Assembly: GCF_014201515.1 (NCBI RefSeq)
Contig: NZ_JACHEQ010000007.1
Coordinates: 62,001 to 126,000, forward strand
Direction: 5' to 3'
Length of the DNA stretch: 64,000 bases
Origin: Anoxybacillus mongoliensis
GTDB taxonomy: Bacteria; Bacillota; Bacilli; Bacillales; Anoxybacillaceae
The position numbers and the translations under genes are program-made. Below the pieces are notes generated by a model. It had not been told where the DNA came from. It saw only the letters and a program-made list of their open reading frames with translations, and did no database searches. Positions 18,625 through 28,000 of the stretch are shown here, piece after piece; the first letter of the stretch is position 1; the number at the start of each line of letters is the position of its first letter.

Positions 18625-19282
18625 AATTTATCGTCAACCGCTTCCGAATCGCTTCGTTCATTGGGGTGTTGCCATTTCAATCATCATGCTTATCATTACA
18701 GGCATCGGACAAATGCCTGTATACGGTCGCTATTTAATCGTTCAGCCGTTCGGCACAAAATGGCTCACATCGTATGAGATTACGTTATTAGTGCATTACT
18801 TTTTCGCGGCAACACTCCTGTTCTTTACGACGTATCATATCGTTTATCACGTGATGAAAAAAGAGTTTGACATTTGGCCGAAAAAAGGAGACGTAAAAGG
18901 CTCTTATCTCATTATAAAGGCAATGATTTTAGGACAAAAAGAACCACCGAGCGAAAAGTACTTACCTGAACAACGAATCGCTTACTTATATTTCGTTATT
19001 TCCATCGGTCTTGTCATCGTCACAGGCGTCATCAAAGTCATTAAAAATATGATGGGCGTTCAGCCGACGAACGGCATTTTGTTTTGGGGAGCGCAGTTGC
19101 ACAACTTAGCAACAGTAATGGTCATCCTCGGTGTCGTTATGCATTTAGCGGCGTTTATCGTCAAAGAAAATCGCAAGCTGTTGCCCGGTATGTTTACCGG
19201 CTATGTAGAAGAAGAATATGTAAAAGAACGTCACTCACTTTGGTATAAGGAATTAAAGAAGAGATACGAAAAGCAGTCCTAA
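18602..19282 (+). CDS. Cytochrome b membrane subunit (FdhC/HyaC-like)
   Basis: The 226-residue protein has four to five membrane helices with candidate heme-b His residues in RFVHWGVAIS, LLVHYFFAATL, YHIVYHVM and QLHNLATVMVILGVVMHLAAF. This matches the diheme cytochrome b subunit of formate dehydrogenase N or Ni-Fe hydrogenase that links a periplasmic-side Fe-S subunit to quinone. It overlaps the Fe-S subunit gene by 23 bases, so the two are co-translated. With no catalytic subunit here, the pair may serve an enzyme encoded elsewhere. Confidence 0.85.
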   Translation: MSQKKKNKIYRQPLPNRFVHWGVAISIIMLIITGIGQMPVYGRYLIVQPFGTKWLTSYEITLLVHYFFAATLLFFTTYHIVYHVMKKEFDIWPKKGDVKGSYLIIKAMILGQKEPPSEKYLPEQRIAYLYFVISIGLVIVTGVIKVIKNMMGVQPTNGILFWGAQLHNLATVMVILGVVMHLAAFIVKENRKLLPGMFTGYVEEEYVKERHSLWYKELKKRYEKQS

Positions 19283-19301
19283 GCAAGCGGACTGCTTTTT
19301 T
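19269..19301 (+). terminator. Terminator of the Fe-S/cytochrome b operon
   Basis: AAAGCAGTCC and GGACTGCTTT form a 10-bp stem followed by TTTTT. The stop codon of the cytochrome b gene lies in the loop. Confidence 0.88.
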
Positions 19302-20157
19302 ATTCCTCTGTGCGTTTAATTTGATTTTTTTCAATCACATACTTTCTCATTTCGATTATCGTTCCGTCTTCTTTCATCTTCCGCAAAACAACAGCATCAC
19401 GTCCATCATTTGTTTTACTTTGAGATGTTTCGTATACATATCTAACCCCTTTTTCGATTACTTCACGTGTCCCAAGCCAATCTGGACATTCGTTCAAAAA
19501 TGGATCACTACTACGCATTTGAAGAAAATAGTTCATCGCTTGTATAGAAATGTTAAGCGGTCGTTTTTCCACATAAGATGTAATCACTTTTGCATCTCGC
19601 CCAATCTTTTTTAAATACTCCTTTGCTTGTTCTTCTTGCTGTTTCACAAGCTCATCATAATATTTCTCTGCATATAACACCTTTAAGCGATGTTTTTTCG
19701 GAAACATACGCTTGATCGATTCCGTATATTTATCCCCGTCGATGGGCTCTTCGTATGCCACAAGTTTATATCGACCATGCTTACCAACGGAAAATGTCAC
19801 CACAGTCGGAATCGCCCCACTACCTGATACAATTGCAAACATACGATCTTGAAATTCAAATACACCAACACTTGCAATAGCATATACTTTCACTTCATTC
19901 GCTTTTTGTTCTGTACTGAGAATGATGTGCCCTTCAGCAATGTATTCTCCTTTCCGATAAGATTTTCCATGATCTTTGATGGCTTCGCCCACTGCTTTCT
20001 CAACATCTATTACGCCTTTTACTGTATGTAAACTAGCAATATCTTCATCGGAACTAGATATAGAATCATTTTTCTTGAAATCGTTCCCTTGATAAAAAAA
20101 CAATCCTACGATAATGACCAAGATAAGAAAGATAAAAATCAAAACAAATCTTCTCAT
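19300..20157 (-). CDS. Membrane-anchored hypothetical protein
   Basis: I do not recognise this 285-residue protein. It has one N-terminal membrane helix (about 4-23) with no lipobox and a hydrophilic outside part with mixed alpha/beta character. Notable parts are GEYIAEGHIILSTEQKANEVKVYAIASVGVFEF, PTVVTFSVGKHGRYKLV, and an even spread of Lys/Glu. It stands alone between a terminator and an MFS gene. The start has AAGGAGATGGAGGA upstream. Extracytoplasmic location is the only supported statement. Confidence 0.7.
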   Translation of the reverse strand: MRRFVLIFIFLILVIIVGLFFYQGNDFKKNDSISSSDEDIASLHTVKGVIDVEKAVGEAIKDHGKSYRKGEYIAEGHIILSTEQKANEVKVYAIASVGVFEFQDRMFAIVSGSGAIPTVVTFSVGKHGRYKLVAYEEPIDGDKYTESIKRMFPKKHRLKVLYAEKYYDELVKQQEEQAKEYLKKIGRDAKVITSYVEKRPLNISIQAMNYFLQMRSSDPFLNECPDWLGTREVIEKGVRYVYETSQSKTNDGRDAVVLRKMKEDGTIIEMRKYVIEKNQIKRTEE

Positions 20158-20208
20158 TCCTCCATCTCCTTAATTATGAATAGTACAAAAAAAGAAAATG
20201 GCAAACGA

Positions 20209-21420
20209 TCACAAACTATACTCAATATGTCGTTTCGTCACCTTCATTAAACGGCCAACATATAAGAAAACAGGGAAACCGATGGAAGTACATAAAGCTA
20301 ACAAACTAAAAATAAGTAGATGGTTGCCATAACCGAGGTGTTCAAGCATTAATCCTCCAATCCAAGGCCCAGCAGCATTCCCGATTGCCGTAAACCCCAT
20401 AGAACCGAAATATAGTCCTTTCATATGTTGAGGTGAGATTTGGTCAATAAATATTTCAACCATCGAAAACATCATCACTTCTCCGACGGTTAATACAAAC
20501 ATAGACGCAAATAACATCGGAACAGCAGTGAATAAACCAAATCCGAGAAGACCTAAAGCTACCGCACCAATGCCAAGCATAATCGATGTTAATGCAGAAT
20601 AATGCTTGCCAATTCTTGAAACAGGATACTGTATAACGAGCACAGTAATGGCATTAAAGACGATTAAATAAGAAAAAAGCTGTACACCATCTTTATATTG
20701 CGACAAATATTGTGGAATCGTTGAATTAAATTGTGAATACCCAGTAACACCGAGAATCATTCCGATCACAGCGAATAAAAAAACGCGATCATTCCCTAAT
20801 ACGTTGACAGCGTTTTGAAGCGTTACACGTTCAGATGCATCGCTATGTTTTTCAATCGCATATTTTGAAAAAAGTACGATGAGTAAAATAAAATAAAGAA
20901 AATAAACAAAAGAAGTGATAAAAAAAGCGGCTGTCGATGACGAACTACCGATTTTCAACCCTACTAATGGACCAATCGCTGCCCCTACATTAATCGCAGC
21001 GTATCGCAAGTTAAACACGAGCAATTTATTTTCTTGGTTTGTCACTTGCGATAGCAATGATCGCGAAGACGGTTCAAAAAACGAGCGACATAATCCGTTT
21101 AATGCATTTAATAGAAAAAAAGTAAAAACGCTCTCCGCTGTCGCCAAACCAATAAAAACAAATCCCCACATAAAAAGCGACATTTTCATCACTTTTTCTT
21201 GTCCATATCGATCAGAAAAATACCCGCCAAAGAACCCACCAAACAACCCAACAATCGAGCTGATCCCAATCATCGCTCCGGTTAATGAAGCGCTAACCCC
21301 TTTGACACTCGTTAAATAAATGGCTAAAAACGGAATGGTCATAAACATCGCCATTCTTGCAAATAATGTTCCGATAATAATCGTTATGCTGATAGGATGT
21401 AGTTTTTTTATGTTCCCCAT
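20209..21420 (-). CDS. MFS transporter
   Basis: The 403-residue protein has 12 predicted membrane helices in two halves. The motif-A loop GGYFSDRYGQEKVM lies after helix 2 and a second loop YPVSRIGKHYSA after helix 8. It most resembles the MdtH/YttB-like drug-efflux or sugar-efflux branch of the major facilitator superfamily; substrate unknown. The start has AGAAGGGG upstream. It is monocistronic with an AT-rich intergenic region on its 5' side. Confidence 0.87.
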   Translation of the reverse strand: MGNIKKLHPISITIIIGTLFARMAMFMTIPFLAIYLTSVKGVSASLTGAMIGISSIVGLFGGFFGGYFSDRYGQEKVMKMSLFMWGFVFIGLATAESVFTFFLLNALNGLCRSFFEPSSRSLLSQVTNQENKLLVFNLRYAAINVGAAIGPLVGLKIGSSSSTAAFFITSFVYFLYFILLIVLFSKYAIEKHSDASERVTLQNAVNVLGNDRVFLFAVIGMILGVTGYSQFNSTIPQYLSQYKDGVQLFSYLIVFNAITVLVIQYPVSRIGKHYSALTSIMLGIGAVALGLLGFGLFTAVPMLFASMFVLTVGEVMMFSMVEIFIDQISPQHMKGLYFGSMGFTAIGNAAGPWIGGLMLEHLGYGNHLLIFSLLALCTSIGFPVFLYVGRLMKVTKRHIEYSL

Positions 21421-21562
21421 AATTCCCCTTCTATCTTAAAAATGAACTTTGCTTAAGATTATATTATACTTTAGAACAAATTAACAATATTTTAATAAAA
21501 TTGTAGACATATGCGTGACAGAAAACACCATTATTGTCACGCAGAAGAGCGATTTCACAAAT

Positions 21563-21594
21563 GAAAAAGGAAAGGAGATGCCCTTTCCTTTTCA
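21563..21594. terminator. Terminator of rlmCD
   Basis: GAAAAAGGAAAGG pairs with CCTTTCCTTTTC around a short loop. The stem ends about 15 bases from the rlmCD stop, in the direction of minus-strand transcription. Confidence 0.8.
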
Positions 21595-21608
21595 TTATCG
21601 ATGCTTTC

Positions 21609-22979
21609 CTAGTATTTACTAACCTCTAACTTCGCGACGCACTCGACGTGCACAGTATGAGGGAACATGTCGACCGGCTGGACTTCGAGCGTTTTATAGC
21701 CTCCGTCTTCTAGTATGCGCAAGTCGCGGGCGAGGGTAGCTGGGTTGCAGGAAACGTACACTACACGCTTCGGTTTCATGGTAATTATCGTCTGTAACAA
21801 CGTTTCGTCGCAGCCTTTGCGCGGTGGGTCGACGACAATGCAGTCCGCTTGTACCCCTTGTTCGTACCATTTCGGAATGACGACCTCTGCCTCTCCAACC
21901 GCAAACTCCACATTCGTAATGCCGTTTAGTGCAGCGTTTCGCTTCGCGTCTTCAATCGCTTCGGGAACGATTTCGACCCCGTATACTTTTTTTGCGTTTT
22001 TCGCTAAAAAGAGCGAAATCGTTCCGATGCCACAGTAGGCGTCAATGACTGTTTCCTCTCCTGTCAACTCCGCGTATTCCAACGCTTTTTCGTATAACAC
22101 TTTCGTTTGTTTTGGGTTTACTTGATAAAACGAGCGGGCAGAAATCGCGAATTGAATGTCACCGATGTAATCATAAATATATTCCGAGCCCCAAAGGACG
22201 CGCGTCTGTTCTCCCATAATGACATTTGTTCGCTTCGAATTTATATTTTGCACAATCGCCTTCACATTCGGTACACGTTCTACAATCGCCTCAACGATTT
22301 TCTTTTTATGCGGCAACTCCTCGGTGCGTGTAATCAAAACGACCATCACTTCTTTCGTCGTTGCCCCATAGCGTGCCATAATATGCCGAAGGACGCCTTT
22401 ATGCGTTTGTTCGTTGTAGGCTGGAATGTTATACTGCTCGCAAATGTGTTTGACCGTTTGTACGACCATATCATTCATTTCTTGCTGAATCAGACAAGAT
22501 TCCATGTCGATAATGTCATGGCTTCGTTCTTTGTAAAAACCTGCGACAAGCCCACCTTCACGCTCACCGACGGGCACTTGCGCTTTGTTTCGATATCGCC
22601 ATGGGTCATTCATACCAAGGACAGGATGAACGATCGCATGTTCCACTTTTCCGATACGCGCCAATACTTCTTTCACCTGCTTATGTTTCGCTTTCAATTG
22701 TCCTTCATAGCTCAGGTGTTGTAGCTGGCAGCCTCCGCATTGCTTATAAACCGTACACGGTGCCTCTACGCGATCTGCGCTTGGCTCATATAATTCAATT
22801 AAACGGCCGTAGCCATAGCCTTTTTTCACTTTAATGACTTTAATTTTCGCTTTTTCTCCCGGGAGTCCATTTGGAACAAAAATTGGAAAGCCATCAATTT
22901 TTGCCACGCCTGCTCCGTCATGTGTTAAGTCTTCAAAGATGACATCGTAATACTCGTTTTTTGCAACAGGTGCCTCCAT
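21609..22979 (-). CDS. rlmCD: 23S rRNA (uracil-C5)-methyltransferase RlmCD (YefA)
   Basis: This 456-residue SAM-dependent enzyme methylates U747 and U1939 in 23S rRNA of Bacillus. The N-terminal TRAM domain (about 8-65) is followed by the 4Fe-4S cysteines in [12 protein letters not shown] with a later Cys in MESCLIQ. The Rossmann core has [14 protein letters not shown], and the catalytic motifs DPPRKGCD and [12 protein letters not shown] are intact, with the nucleophile Cys in the latter. It follows dagK by a 64-base gap, the order known from B. subtilis (yerQ-yefA). Confidence 0.95.
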   Translation of the reverse strand: MEAPVAKNEYYDVIFEDLTHDGAGVAKIDGFPIFVPNGLPGEKAKIKVIKVKKGYGYGRLIELYEPSADRVEAPCTVYKQCGGCQLQHLSYEGQLKAKHKQVKEVLARIGKVEHAIVHPVLGMNDPWRYRNKAQVPVGEREGGLVAGFYKERSHDIIDMESCLIQQEMNDMVVQTVKHICEQYNIPAYNEQTHKGVLRHIMARYGATTKEVMVVLITRTEELPHKKKIVEAIVERVPNVKAIVQNINSKRTNVIMGEQTRVLWGSEYIYDYIGDIQFAISARSFYQVNPKQTKVLYEKALEYAELTGEETVIDAYCGIGTISLFLAKNAKKVYGVEIVPEAIEDAKRNAALNGITNVEFAVGEAEVVIPKWYEQGVQADCIVVDPPRKGCDETLLQTIITMKPKRVVYVSCNPATLARDLRILEDGGYKTLEVQPVDMFPHTVHVECVAKLEVSKY

Positions 22980-23035
22980 GGTCCTTTCTCCTTCCGCAAA
23001 ATGCTGTCAAGATTGTAGCATAGTCGAACAAAAAA

Positions 23036-23057
23036 GAACAGGATTACCCCCCTGTTC
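23036..23057 (-). terminator. Terminator after dagK
   Basis: On the minus strand GAACAGG and CCTGTTC form a 7-bp stem followed by TTTTTTGTT. It overlaps the dagK stop codon, so rlmCD expression would need read-through or its own promoter. Confidence 0.75.
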
Positions 23058-23970
23058 TCATTTGTTCAGCTTTTTCTTTCGGAACAAATACGTTCATATG
23101 GCGATACAAATTAACAAACTCACCCGGAAGCATTCCGCCATATTCTCCGTCTAAATTAAGCTGCATATTTTCTTCCGTATACACTTTGACGCGATTGGCT
23201 TTCGTATAAATGATATGCGGATCATGAATATGCTCACCGCGTAGAGCCAGCGTCGCAATTTTAATAAACTCTGCTAAGTTCGCTTCTTTTAAAATAATTA
23301 AATCAAACATACCATCATTTAATGATGAATTAGGTGCTAGTTTTTCAAAACCACCAACCGAGTTCGTAAGCGAAACGAGAAACAGCATGACAGCCCCTTC
23401 AAACATTTTCCCATCGTACTCGATTTTTACGTGAACAGGGTGCAAGGAAGGAAGCATTTCAATTCCTTTTAAATAGTAGGCAAGTTGGCCAATCATCGTC
23501 TTTAATTTACTTGGCACTTCGTACGTTAATTCTGTCAAACGTCCGCCACCTGCGATATTAATGAAATAATGTGTTTTTCCTTCGTTTGTTACCGCCCCAA
23601 TATCAATTGGCACGGCTTCCCCGTTTACGATGACATCACATGCTCCTTCAATCGAGCGCGGCACACCGATCGCTCGGGCAAAATCGTTCGTCGTACCAAC
23701 TGGAATAATGCCAAGGTTCGGACGATACGTTGCATCAGCTAGCCCGTTGACTACCTCGTTAATTGTTCCGTCTCCACCCGCAGCAATAACGAGGTCAAAT
23801 TCGCGTTCAACCGCTTTTCTCGCCGCCTCTGTCGCATCTCCTGCCCCTGTTGTCGCATGACATGACGTTTCATAGCCGGCTTGTTCCAATCGAATAAGTA
23901 CATCAGGTAAATGCTTTTTAAATATTTCCCTTCCTGACGTCGGATTATAAATAATACGTGCTCGTTTCAT
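23044..23970 (-). CDS. dagK: Diacylglycerol kinase (soluble, DagK/YerQ type)
   Basis: The enzyme phosphorylates diacylglycerol released by lipoteichoic acid synthesis, returning it to phospholipid. The 308-residue protein shows the lipid-kinase N-terminus RIIYNPTSGRE, the ATP loop AAGGDGTINEVVNGL, and GIIPVGTTNDFAR. The C-terminal half is the beta-sandwich with LNLDGEYGG. The start at the third Met (MKRARIIYNP) is chosen by comparison with YerQ; ATGs one and three codons upstream exist and the ribosome site is weak for all. In B. subtilis gatCAB lies directly upstream; here it is 22 kb away. Confidence 0.95.
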   Translation of the reverse strand: MKRARIIYNPTSGREIFKKHLPDVLIRLEQAGYETSCHATTGAGDATEAARKAVEREFDLVIAAGGDGTINEVVNGLADATYRPNLGIIPVGTTNDFARAIGVPRSIEGACDVIVNGEAVPIDIGAVTNEGKTHYFINIAGGGRLTELTYEVPSKLKTMIGQLAYYLKGIEMLPSLHPVHVKIEYDGKMFEGAVMLFLVSLTNSVGGFEKLAPNSSLNDGMFDLIILKEANLAEFIKIATLALRGEHIHDPHIIYTKANRVKVYTEENMQLNLDGEYGGMLPGEFVNLYRHMNVFVPKEKAEQMRTGG

Positions 23971-24049
23971 CCCCATCATCCTATTTGTTTTATTTTTCCA
24001 CTATTTAACATCATACCAAATTTTCAAGACCGTTGCAACGAACAAAAGA

Positions 24050-24073
24050 AAGCCGACTCAAACGAGCCAGCTT
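24050..24073 (-). terminator. Terminator of the TauE gene
   Basis: On the minus strand AAGCTGGCTC and GAGTCGGCTT pair along 10 positions when G-U pairs are allowed, followed by TCTTTTG. The wobble pairs only work for minus-strand RNA. Confidence 0.7.
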
Positions 24074-24860
24074 ACGTCAACATTTCATACCAAATTTTTA
24101 TCACAGTCGCTACAATTAATACAAGTAAAATATATTCGAGCACTTTCGTATTTATTTTTTGACTTAGTTTTGCTCCAATTGGAGCGGCTAGTAAACTAGC
24201 AATAACCATCACAATCGATGGAACAAGAAGCATATGTCCGCCCATTATTTTCCCGACCGTCGCCCCAATCGATGAAATAAACGTAATCGCCACAGATGAA
24301 CCGATCGCAATGCGTGTCGGCACTTTTAAAATGACAAGCATAATTGGTACAATAATAAACGCTCCTGCCGCTCCAACAATGCCAGAAGCAACTCCGACGA
24401 TAAATGATAGCACGACTGCATATAAACGGTTAAATGTGAGTTGCTCTGCTGATACTTCTTCGCTTCCTTTTGGTTTTGGAAAAAACATTAATATGGCTGC
24501 GATCGATGCTAAAATCGCATACACAAAGTTAATCGTCTCATCCGCTAAAAACTTCGAACCGTATCCCCCGATAAAGCTACCGATCACGATGGCTGTTCCC
24601 ATATAGCCGACAAGTCGAAACGATACGTAGCCACCTTTTTTAAATACAACAAGTGCAGCTAACGTCGAGAAAAACACTTGTACCGCACTAATGGCCGCTA
24701 CTTCTTGTGCTGTAAAAGCAACAAAACCGAGAAGCGGAGGAATGTATAAAAGCATCGGATATTTAATGACTGAACCACCGATGCCGACCATCCCTGATAA
24801 AATGGATCCGATTGCACCAATCAAAAAAAGAACAAGTAAATAGGAAACTGTATATTCCAT
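24072..24860 (-). CDS. TauE/SafE family sulfite/sulfonate exporter
   Basis: This 262-residue protein has about eight membrane helices with the TauE repeats: an N-terminal GSILSGMVGIGGSVIKYPMLL and a second SFIVGVASGIVGAAGAFIIVPIML. The family exports sulfite, sulfoacetate or related anions. It follows the two-component system by 15 bases in the sulfide-oxidation neighbourhood, where the persulfide dioxygenase makes sulfite, so sulfite export is the likely job. The ATG at 24860 is chosen over the GTG one codon before by ribosome-site spacing. Confidence 0.9.
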   Translation of the reverse strand: MEYTVSYLLVLFLIGAIGSILSGMVGIGGSVIKYPMLLYIPPLLGFVAFTAQEVAAISAVQVFFSTLAALVVFKKGGYVSFRLVGYMGTAIVIGSFIGGYGSKFLADETINFVYAILASIAAILMFFPKPKGSEEVSAEQLTFNRLYAVVLSFIVGVASGIVGAAGAFIIVPIMLVILKVPTRIAIGSSVAITFISSIGATVGKIMGGHMLLVPSIVMVIASLLAAPIGAKLSQKINTKVLEYILLVLIVATVIKIWYEMLT

Positions 24861-24875
24861 CACGAAACGCTCCCT

Positions 24876-25508
24876 TTACACTAAATCCGCAATATGATTT
24901 TTTAAGGCGTATTGAATGAGCTCATGTTTTTCTTTAATGCCGAGCTTTTGCATAATGTTCGTTTTATGATTTTCCACTGTTTTCGGGCTAATTTTTAACT
25001 TGTTTGCGATTTGATTGTTCGTATACCCTAAAAACGTCAGACGAACAATTTCTCTTTCACGATTTGTGAGCGGGGATTTCGGCTCTTTTTCTGCAAACAT
25101 TTTTTCAAGATGTTCATTCGGAATATGTGTGCGATAAAACCGTTTCCCGCCGTATACAGCTTGCAACGCTTCGTATAAATCGTTTGTTTGGCTATTTTTT
25201 AACAAATAGCCATGAATGTTATATTGAATCGCTTTTTGCACATATATTTCTTCATCATGCATCGTTAAAACGATAATTTTCACATCTTCTAATTCATCCA
25301 TGATCGTTTTTGCGGTCGTAAATCCATCAAGCCCTGTCGGCATCGAAAGATCAAGCAAAATAACATCTGGATGATGTTTCAATGCGAGCGTAATCGCATC
25401 GCAGCCGTTGCTGGCCTCCCCGATAACTTCTACATCCGGAAAACCTTCAAGAAGCAAACGAATGCCTTTACGAATCAAATCATGATCATCAACGATTAAC
25501 ACTTTCAT
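24876..25508 (-). CDS. NarL/LuxR-family response regulator
   Basis: The 210-residue protein has a receiver domain with acidic pocket DDHD at 7-10, phospho-acceptor Asp in VILLDLSMPTGLDG (near 54) and the switch Lys in LLKNSQ. The C-terminal LuxR-type helix-turn-helix reads LTNREREIVRLTFLGYTNNQIANKL. The gene overlaps the histidine kinase gene by 20 bases, so it is its cognate partner. Targets may include the neighbouring TauE and sulfide genes; this is inferred from position. Confidence 0.95.
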   Translation of the reverse strand: MKVLIVDDHDLIRKGIRLLLEGFPDVEVIGEASNGCDAITLALKHHPDVILLDLSMPTGLDGFTTAKTIMDELEDVKIIVLTMHDEEIYVQKAIQYNIHGYLLKNSQTNDLYEALQAVYGGKRFYRTHIPNEHLEKMFAEKEPKSPLTNREREIVRLTFLGYTNNQIANKLKISPKTVENHKTNIMQKLGIKEKHELIQYALKNHIADLV

Positions 25509-26508
25509 CCTCTCCGCCCTCCTCTAACGGCACGCGCACAAAAATGGTCGTTCCTTTCATCGGTGCTGATGTAATCGTCGTTTCTCCCCCAAGATGAAAA
25601 ACGCGTTCTTGAATATGTTTTAGCCCAAGTCCCTCGCGCTTTTCTTCAACATGAAACCCAACGCCGTCATCTTCAACAGACACGAGCAATTCTCGTTCTG
25701 TTTGTTTAATCGAAACACGCACCTCTGTTGCTTTAGCATATTTCATAACGTTATGCAACGCCTCTTGAATGATGCGATATAAATTAATTTCCATCGTCGG
25801 TGATAAGCGTGTGTATACGTTCGTTTGAAATGAAAATGACGTATTGGGCATTTTCGATTGAAGCGAATGAATAAGCGACTGAATTGTTGGGATTAATCCA
25901 AGCGCATCTAAACTTTTCGGACGAAGTTGTTGGGCATATAGCTTTACATCTTCCATGACACGCCCAAGTTCTTCACGCACCTCTTTCACATATGCATGTA
26001 GCTTTTCATCTTGTACACGTTGAATAATATTATCTAAGGCGATGGAAATGCTGTAGAGCGACTGACCAACGCCGTCATGCAATTCTTGTGCTAAACGTTT
26101 ATGCTCTTCTTCTTTTGCTTCAGTTAGTTTTTTTACCATCCACTTCGAACGACGTGCTTCCTCTTCTTTTTTCTTCGCTGTTTGATCGCGTAAAACGAGC
26201 AAATAATATTTCGCATCATCTTGTTCGAGAATGAGCGCTGTACTCATTTCCACATCAATCAAATGTCCATGATACGTCGGCATTTCCGATAAGAAATACG
26301 GTACTTTTTCCGTTGAAATTAAATAGCATCGCTCTTCTCCTTCCTTCACATCACGCTGTTGGCAAAATGAACAATACGGTACTTTTTCGCCAAGTTGCCA
26401 ACCAGTCAGCCGTTTGGCAGCTGGATTCATTTCGACGATCGTTCGCTCATGGTTCATAACAATAATCCCGTCTTGAATGTATGCAAAAATTTTATCTAAA
26501 AATTGCAT
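25489..26508 (-). CDS. NarX/NreB-like sensor histidine kinase with Cys-bearing PAS
   Basis: The 339-residue kinase has no membrane helix. A PAS domain (about 1-115) is followed by a HisKA_3 dimer domain with phospho-acceptor His in QELHDGVGQSLYS, and a HATPase domain (NVMKYAKATEV, DDGVGF, GLGLKHIQERV). The PAS domain holds C46-x2-C49-x11-C61 (PYCSFCQQRDV...ERC), which could bind a metal or Fe-S cluster or act as a thiol/persulfide switch. This would suit a cytosolic redox sensor. The start has GAGGTGAGAAC upstream. It opens a transcription unit with the regulator and TauE. Confidence 0.92.
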   Translation of the reverse strand: MQFLDKIFAYIQDGIIVMNHERTIVEMNPAAKRLTGWQLGEKVPYCSFCQQRDVKEGEERCYLISTEKVPYFLSEMPTYHGHLIDVEMSTALILEQDDAKYYLLVLRDQTAKKKEEEARRSKWMVKKLTEAKEEEHKRLAQELHDGVGQSLYSISIALDNIIQRVQDEKLHAYVKEVREELGRVMEDVKLYAQQLRPKSLDALGLIPTIQSLIHSLQSKMPNTSFSFQTNVYTRLSPTMEINLYRIIQEALHNVMKYAKATEVRVSIKQTERELLVSVEDDGVGFHVEEKREGLGLKHIQERVFHLGGETTITSAPMKGTTIFVRVPLEEGGEDESVNR

Positions 26509-26553
26509 GTTCTCACCTCTCTTTCATTATAGGTGAGTGAAAAGATGAAAAGA

Positions 26554-26576
26554 AAGGACTGACAACGTCAGCCCTT
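26554..26576 (-). terminator. Terminator separating sulfide genes from the two-component system
   Basis: On the minus strand AAGGGCTGAC and GTCAGTCCTT form a 10-bp stem (one G-U) with a GTT loop, followed by TCTTTTC. It overlaps the stop of the persulfide dioxygenase gene, so SQR-DUF1641-PDO and HK-RR-TauE are probably separate units. Confidence 0.8.
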
Positions 26577-27984
26577 ATGATTGCTTCACAATCGGAAGCT
26601 TTTCTCTCGTCCACGCTAAATATCCACCTTTTAAGTTAAGCACTTGTTTGAATCCTTTTGCTTGCAAAATGCTTGCACCAATTGCTGAACGGGCACCAGA
26701 GCGACATTGAACAATATATGTTTTATTCTCTGGAAGCTCATGTAAACGGTCCGCAAGCGTACCAAGCATCATATGTTGTGCACCTTCAATATATCCTTCA
26801 TCCCATTCAGCTTGGTTTCGAACGTCAATGAGATAATAGCGATCGTCTTTTAAATATTGTTGTAGTTGATGGACGTCGATTTCTTCGTAGCTTTCCACTT
26901 CGCCGCTTAAGGCAACGGATGGCTCGATGTATGCTACAACGCGGTCTAACCCGATATAAGCAAGCGCTTTACGAATCGCTTGTACATCTTCTTGATTGGC
27001 GATTAACACAATATCTTGGTCATAGTTAATTAACCAGCCTGCCCAGTTCGTAAATGACTTGTTAAACGGAATGTTGATTGCCCCTGCATAATGCGCCTTC
27101 GCAAACTCTTGAGACGGACGGACATCTAAAATAAACGCTCCGTTTGCTTTATATTCATTGAGTTGTTCGATCGTTTGCAATGCTTGTACTTCTTCGTCAT
27201 TTAAATACGCAGGGCCAATTTTGTTTACTTTCTTCATCATCGCAAAATATTTTGGTGGCTCTGGTTGACCTGTAAGCAATAGTTTCACAAATTCTTCTTC
27301 ATCTTCGATTTGTAACGCCCAGTTGTTCAATTTTTCATATCCAACCGTTGAAACAGGAACAGCTCCAAGCGCTTTTCCGCATGCGCTTCCTGCTCCGTGT
27401 GCTGGCCATACTTGTAAGTAATCCGGGAGCGCTTTGAATTTTTTCAAAGATTGGAACATTTGACGAGCGCCAACATCTGCTGTGCCAGCAACTCCTGCTG
27501 CTTTTTCAAGTAAGTCTGGGCGACCGATATCACCGACGAAAACGAAGTCACCTGTGAAAATACCCATCGGCTCTGTTGAACCGCCACCTTTATCTGTTAA
27601 AATGAACGAAATATGTTCTGGTGTATGACCTGGTGTATGAAGCACTTTAAACTCCACATTACCAACTGTAAAAGTGCTTCCTTCTTTCACAAGCTCATAA
27701 TCGACTTCATCTAAATATTGATATTTCCAGTTCGCATCTCCTTCATCAGATAAATAAAGTTTTGCCCCACAACGTTTGGCTAATTCTTTCGCTCCTGAAA
27801 CGAAGTCCGCATGAATGTGTGTTTCTGTTGCGGCAACAATTTGCAATCCTTCTTTTTTCGCTGTGTCGATATACCAATCCACATTGCGACCTGGATCGAT
27901 AACGATCGCTTCTCCTGTACGTTGACATCCAACTAAGTAAGACATGTGCGCTAATTGCTCATCGAAAAATGAACGAAATAACAT
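26575..27984 (-). CDS. Persulfide dioxygenase-rhodanese fusion (CstB-like)
   Basis: This 469-residue protein oxidises low-molecular-weight persulfides to sulfite/thiosulfate. Residues 1-245 are a metallo-beta-lactamase fold of the ETHE1 type: H56-x-H58-x-D60 in ETHIHADFVSG, then HTPGHTPEH, and FTGDFVFVGDIGRPD. Residues about 255-360 are a rhodanese-like domain with no active Cys (VLIANQEDV replaces the loop). Residues 370-469 are a complete rhodanese with Cys427 (VQCRSGARS). This three-domain order, with an inactive middle unit, is that of staphylococcal CstB. ATG at 27984 has GGAGGGG upstream. It follows DUF1641 and SQR in one operon. Confidence 0.94.
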   Translation of the reverse strand: MLFRSFFDEQLAHMSYLVGCQRTGEAIVIDPGRNVDWYIDTAKKEGLQIVAATETHIHADFVSGAKELAKRCGAKLYLSDEGDANWKYQYLDEVDYELVKEGSTFTVGNVEFKVLHTPGHTPEHISFILTDKGGGSTEPMGIFTGDFVFVGDIGRPDLLEKAAGVAGTADVGARQMFQSLKKFKALPDYLQVWPAHGAGSACGKALGAVPVSTVGYEKLNNWALQIEDEEEFVKLLLTGQPEPPKYFAMMKKVNKIGPAYLNDEEVQALQTIEQLNEYKANGAFILDVRPSQEFAKAHYAGAINIPFNKSFTNWAGWLINYDQDIVLIANQEDVQAIRKALAYIGLDRVVAYIEPSVALSGEVESYEEIDVHQLQQYLKDDRYYLIDVRNQAEWDEGYIEGAQHMMLGTLADRLHELPENKTYIVQCRSGARSAIGASILQAKGFKQVLNLKGGYLAWTREKLPIVKQS

Positions 27985-28000
27985 GTACATCCCCTCCAAA

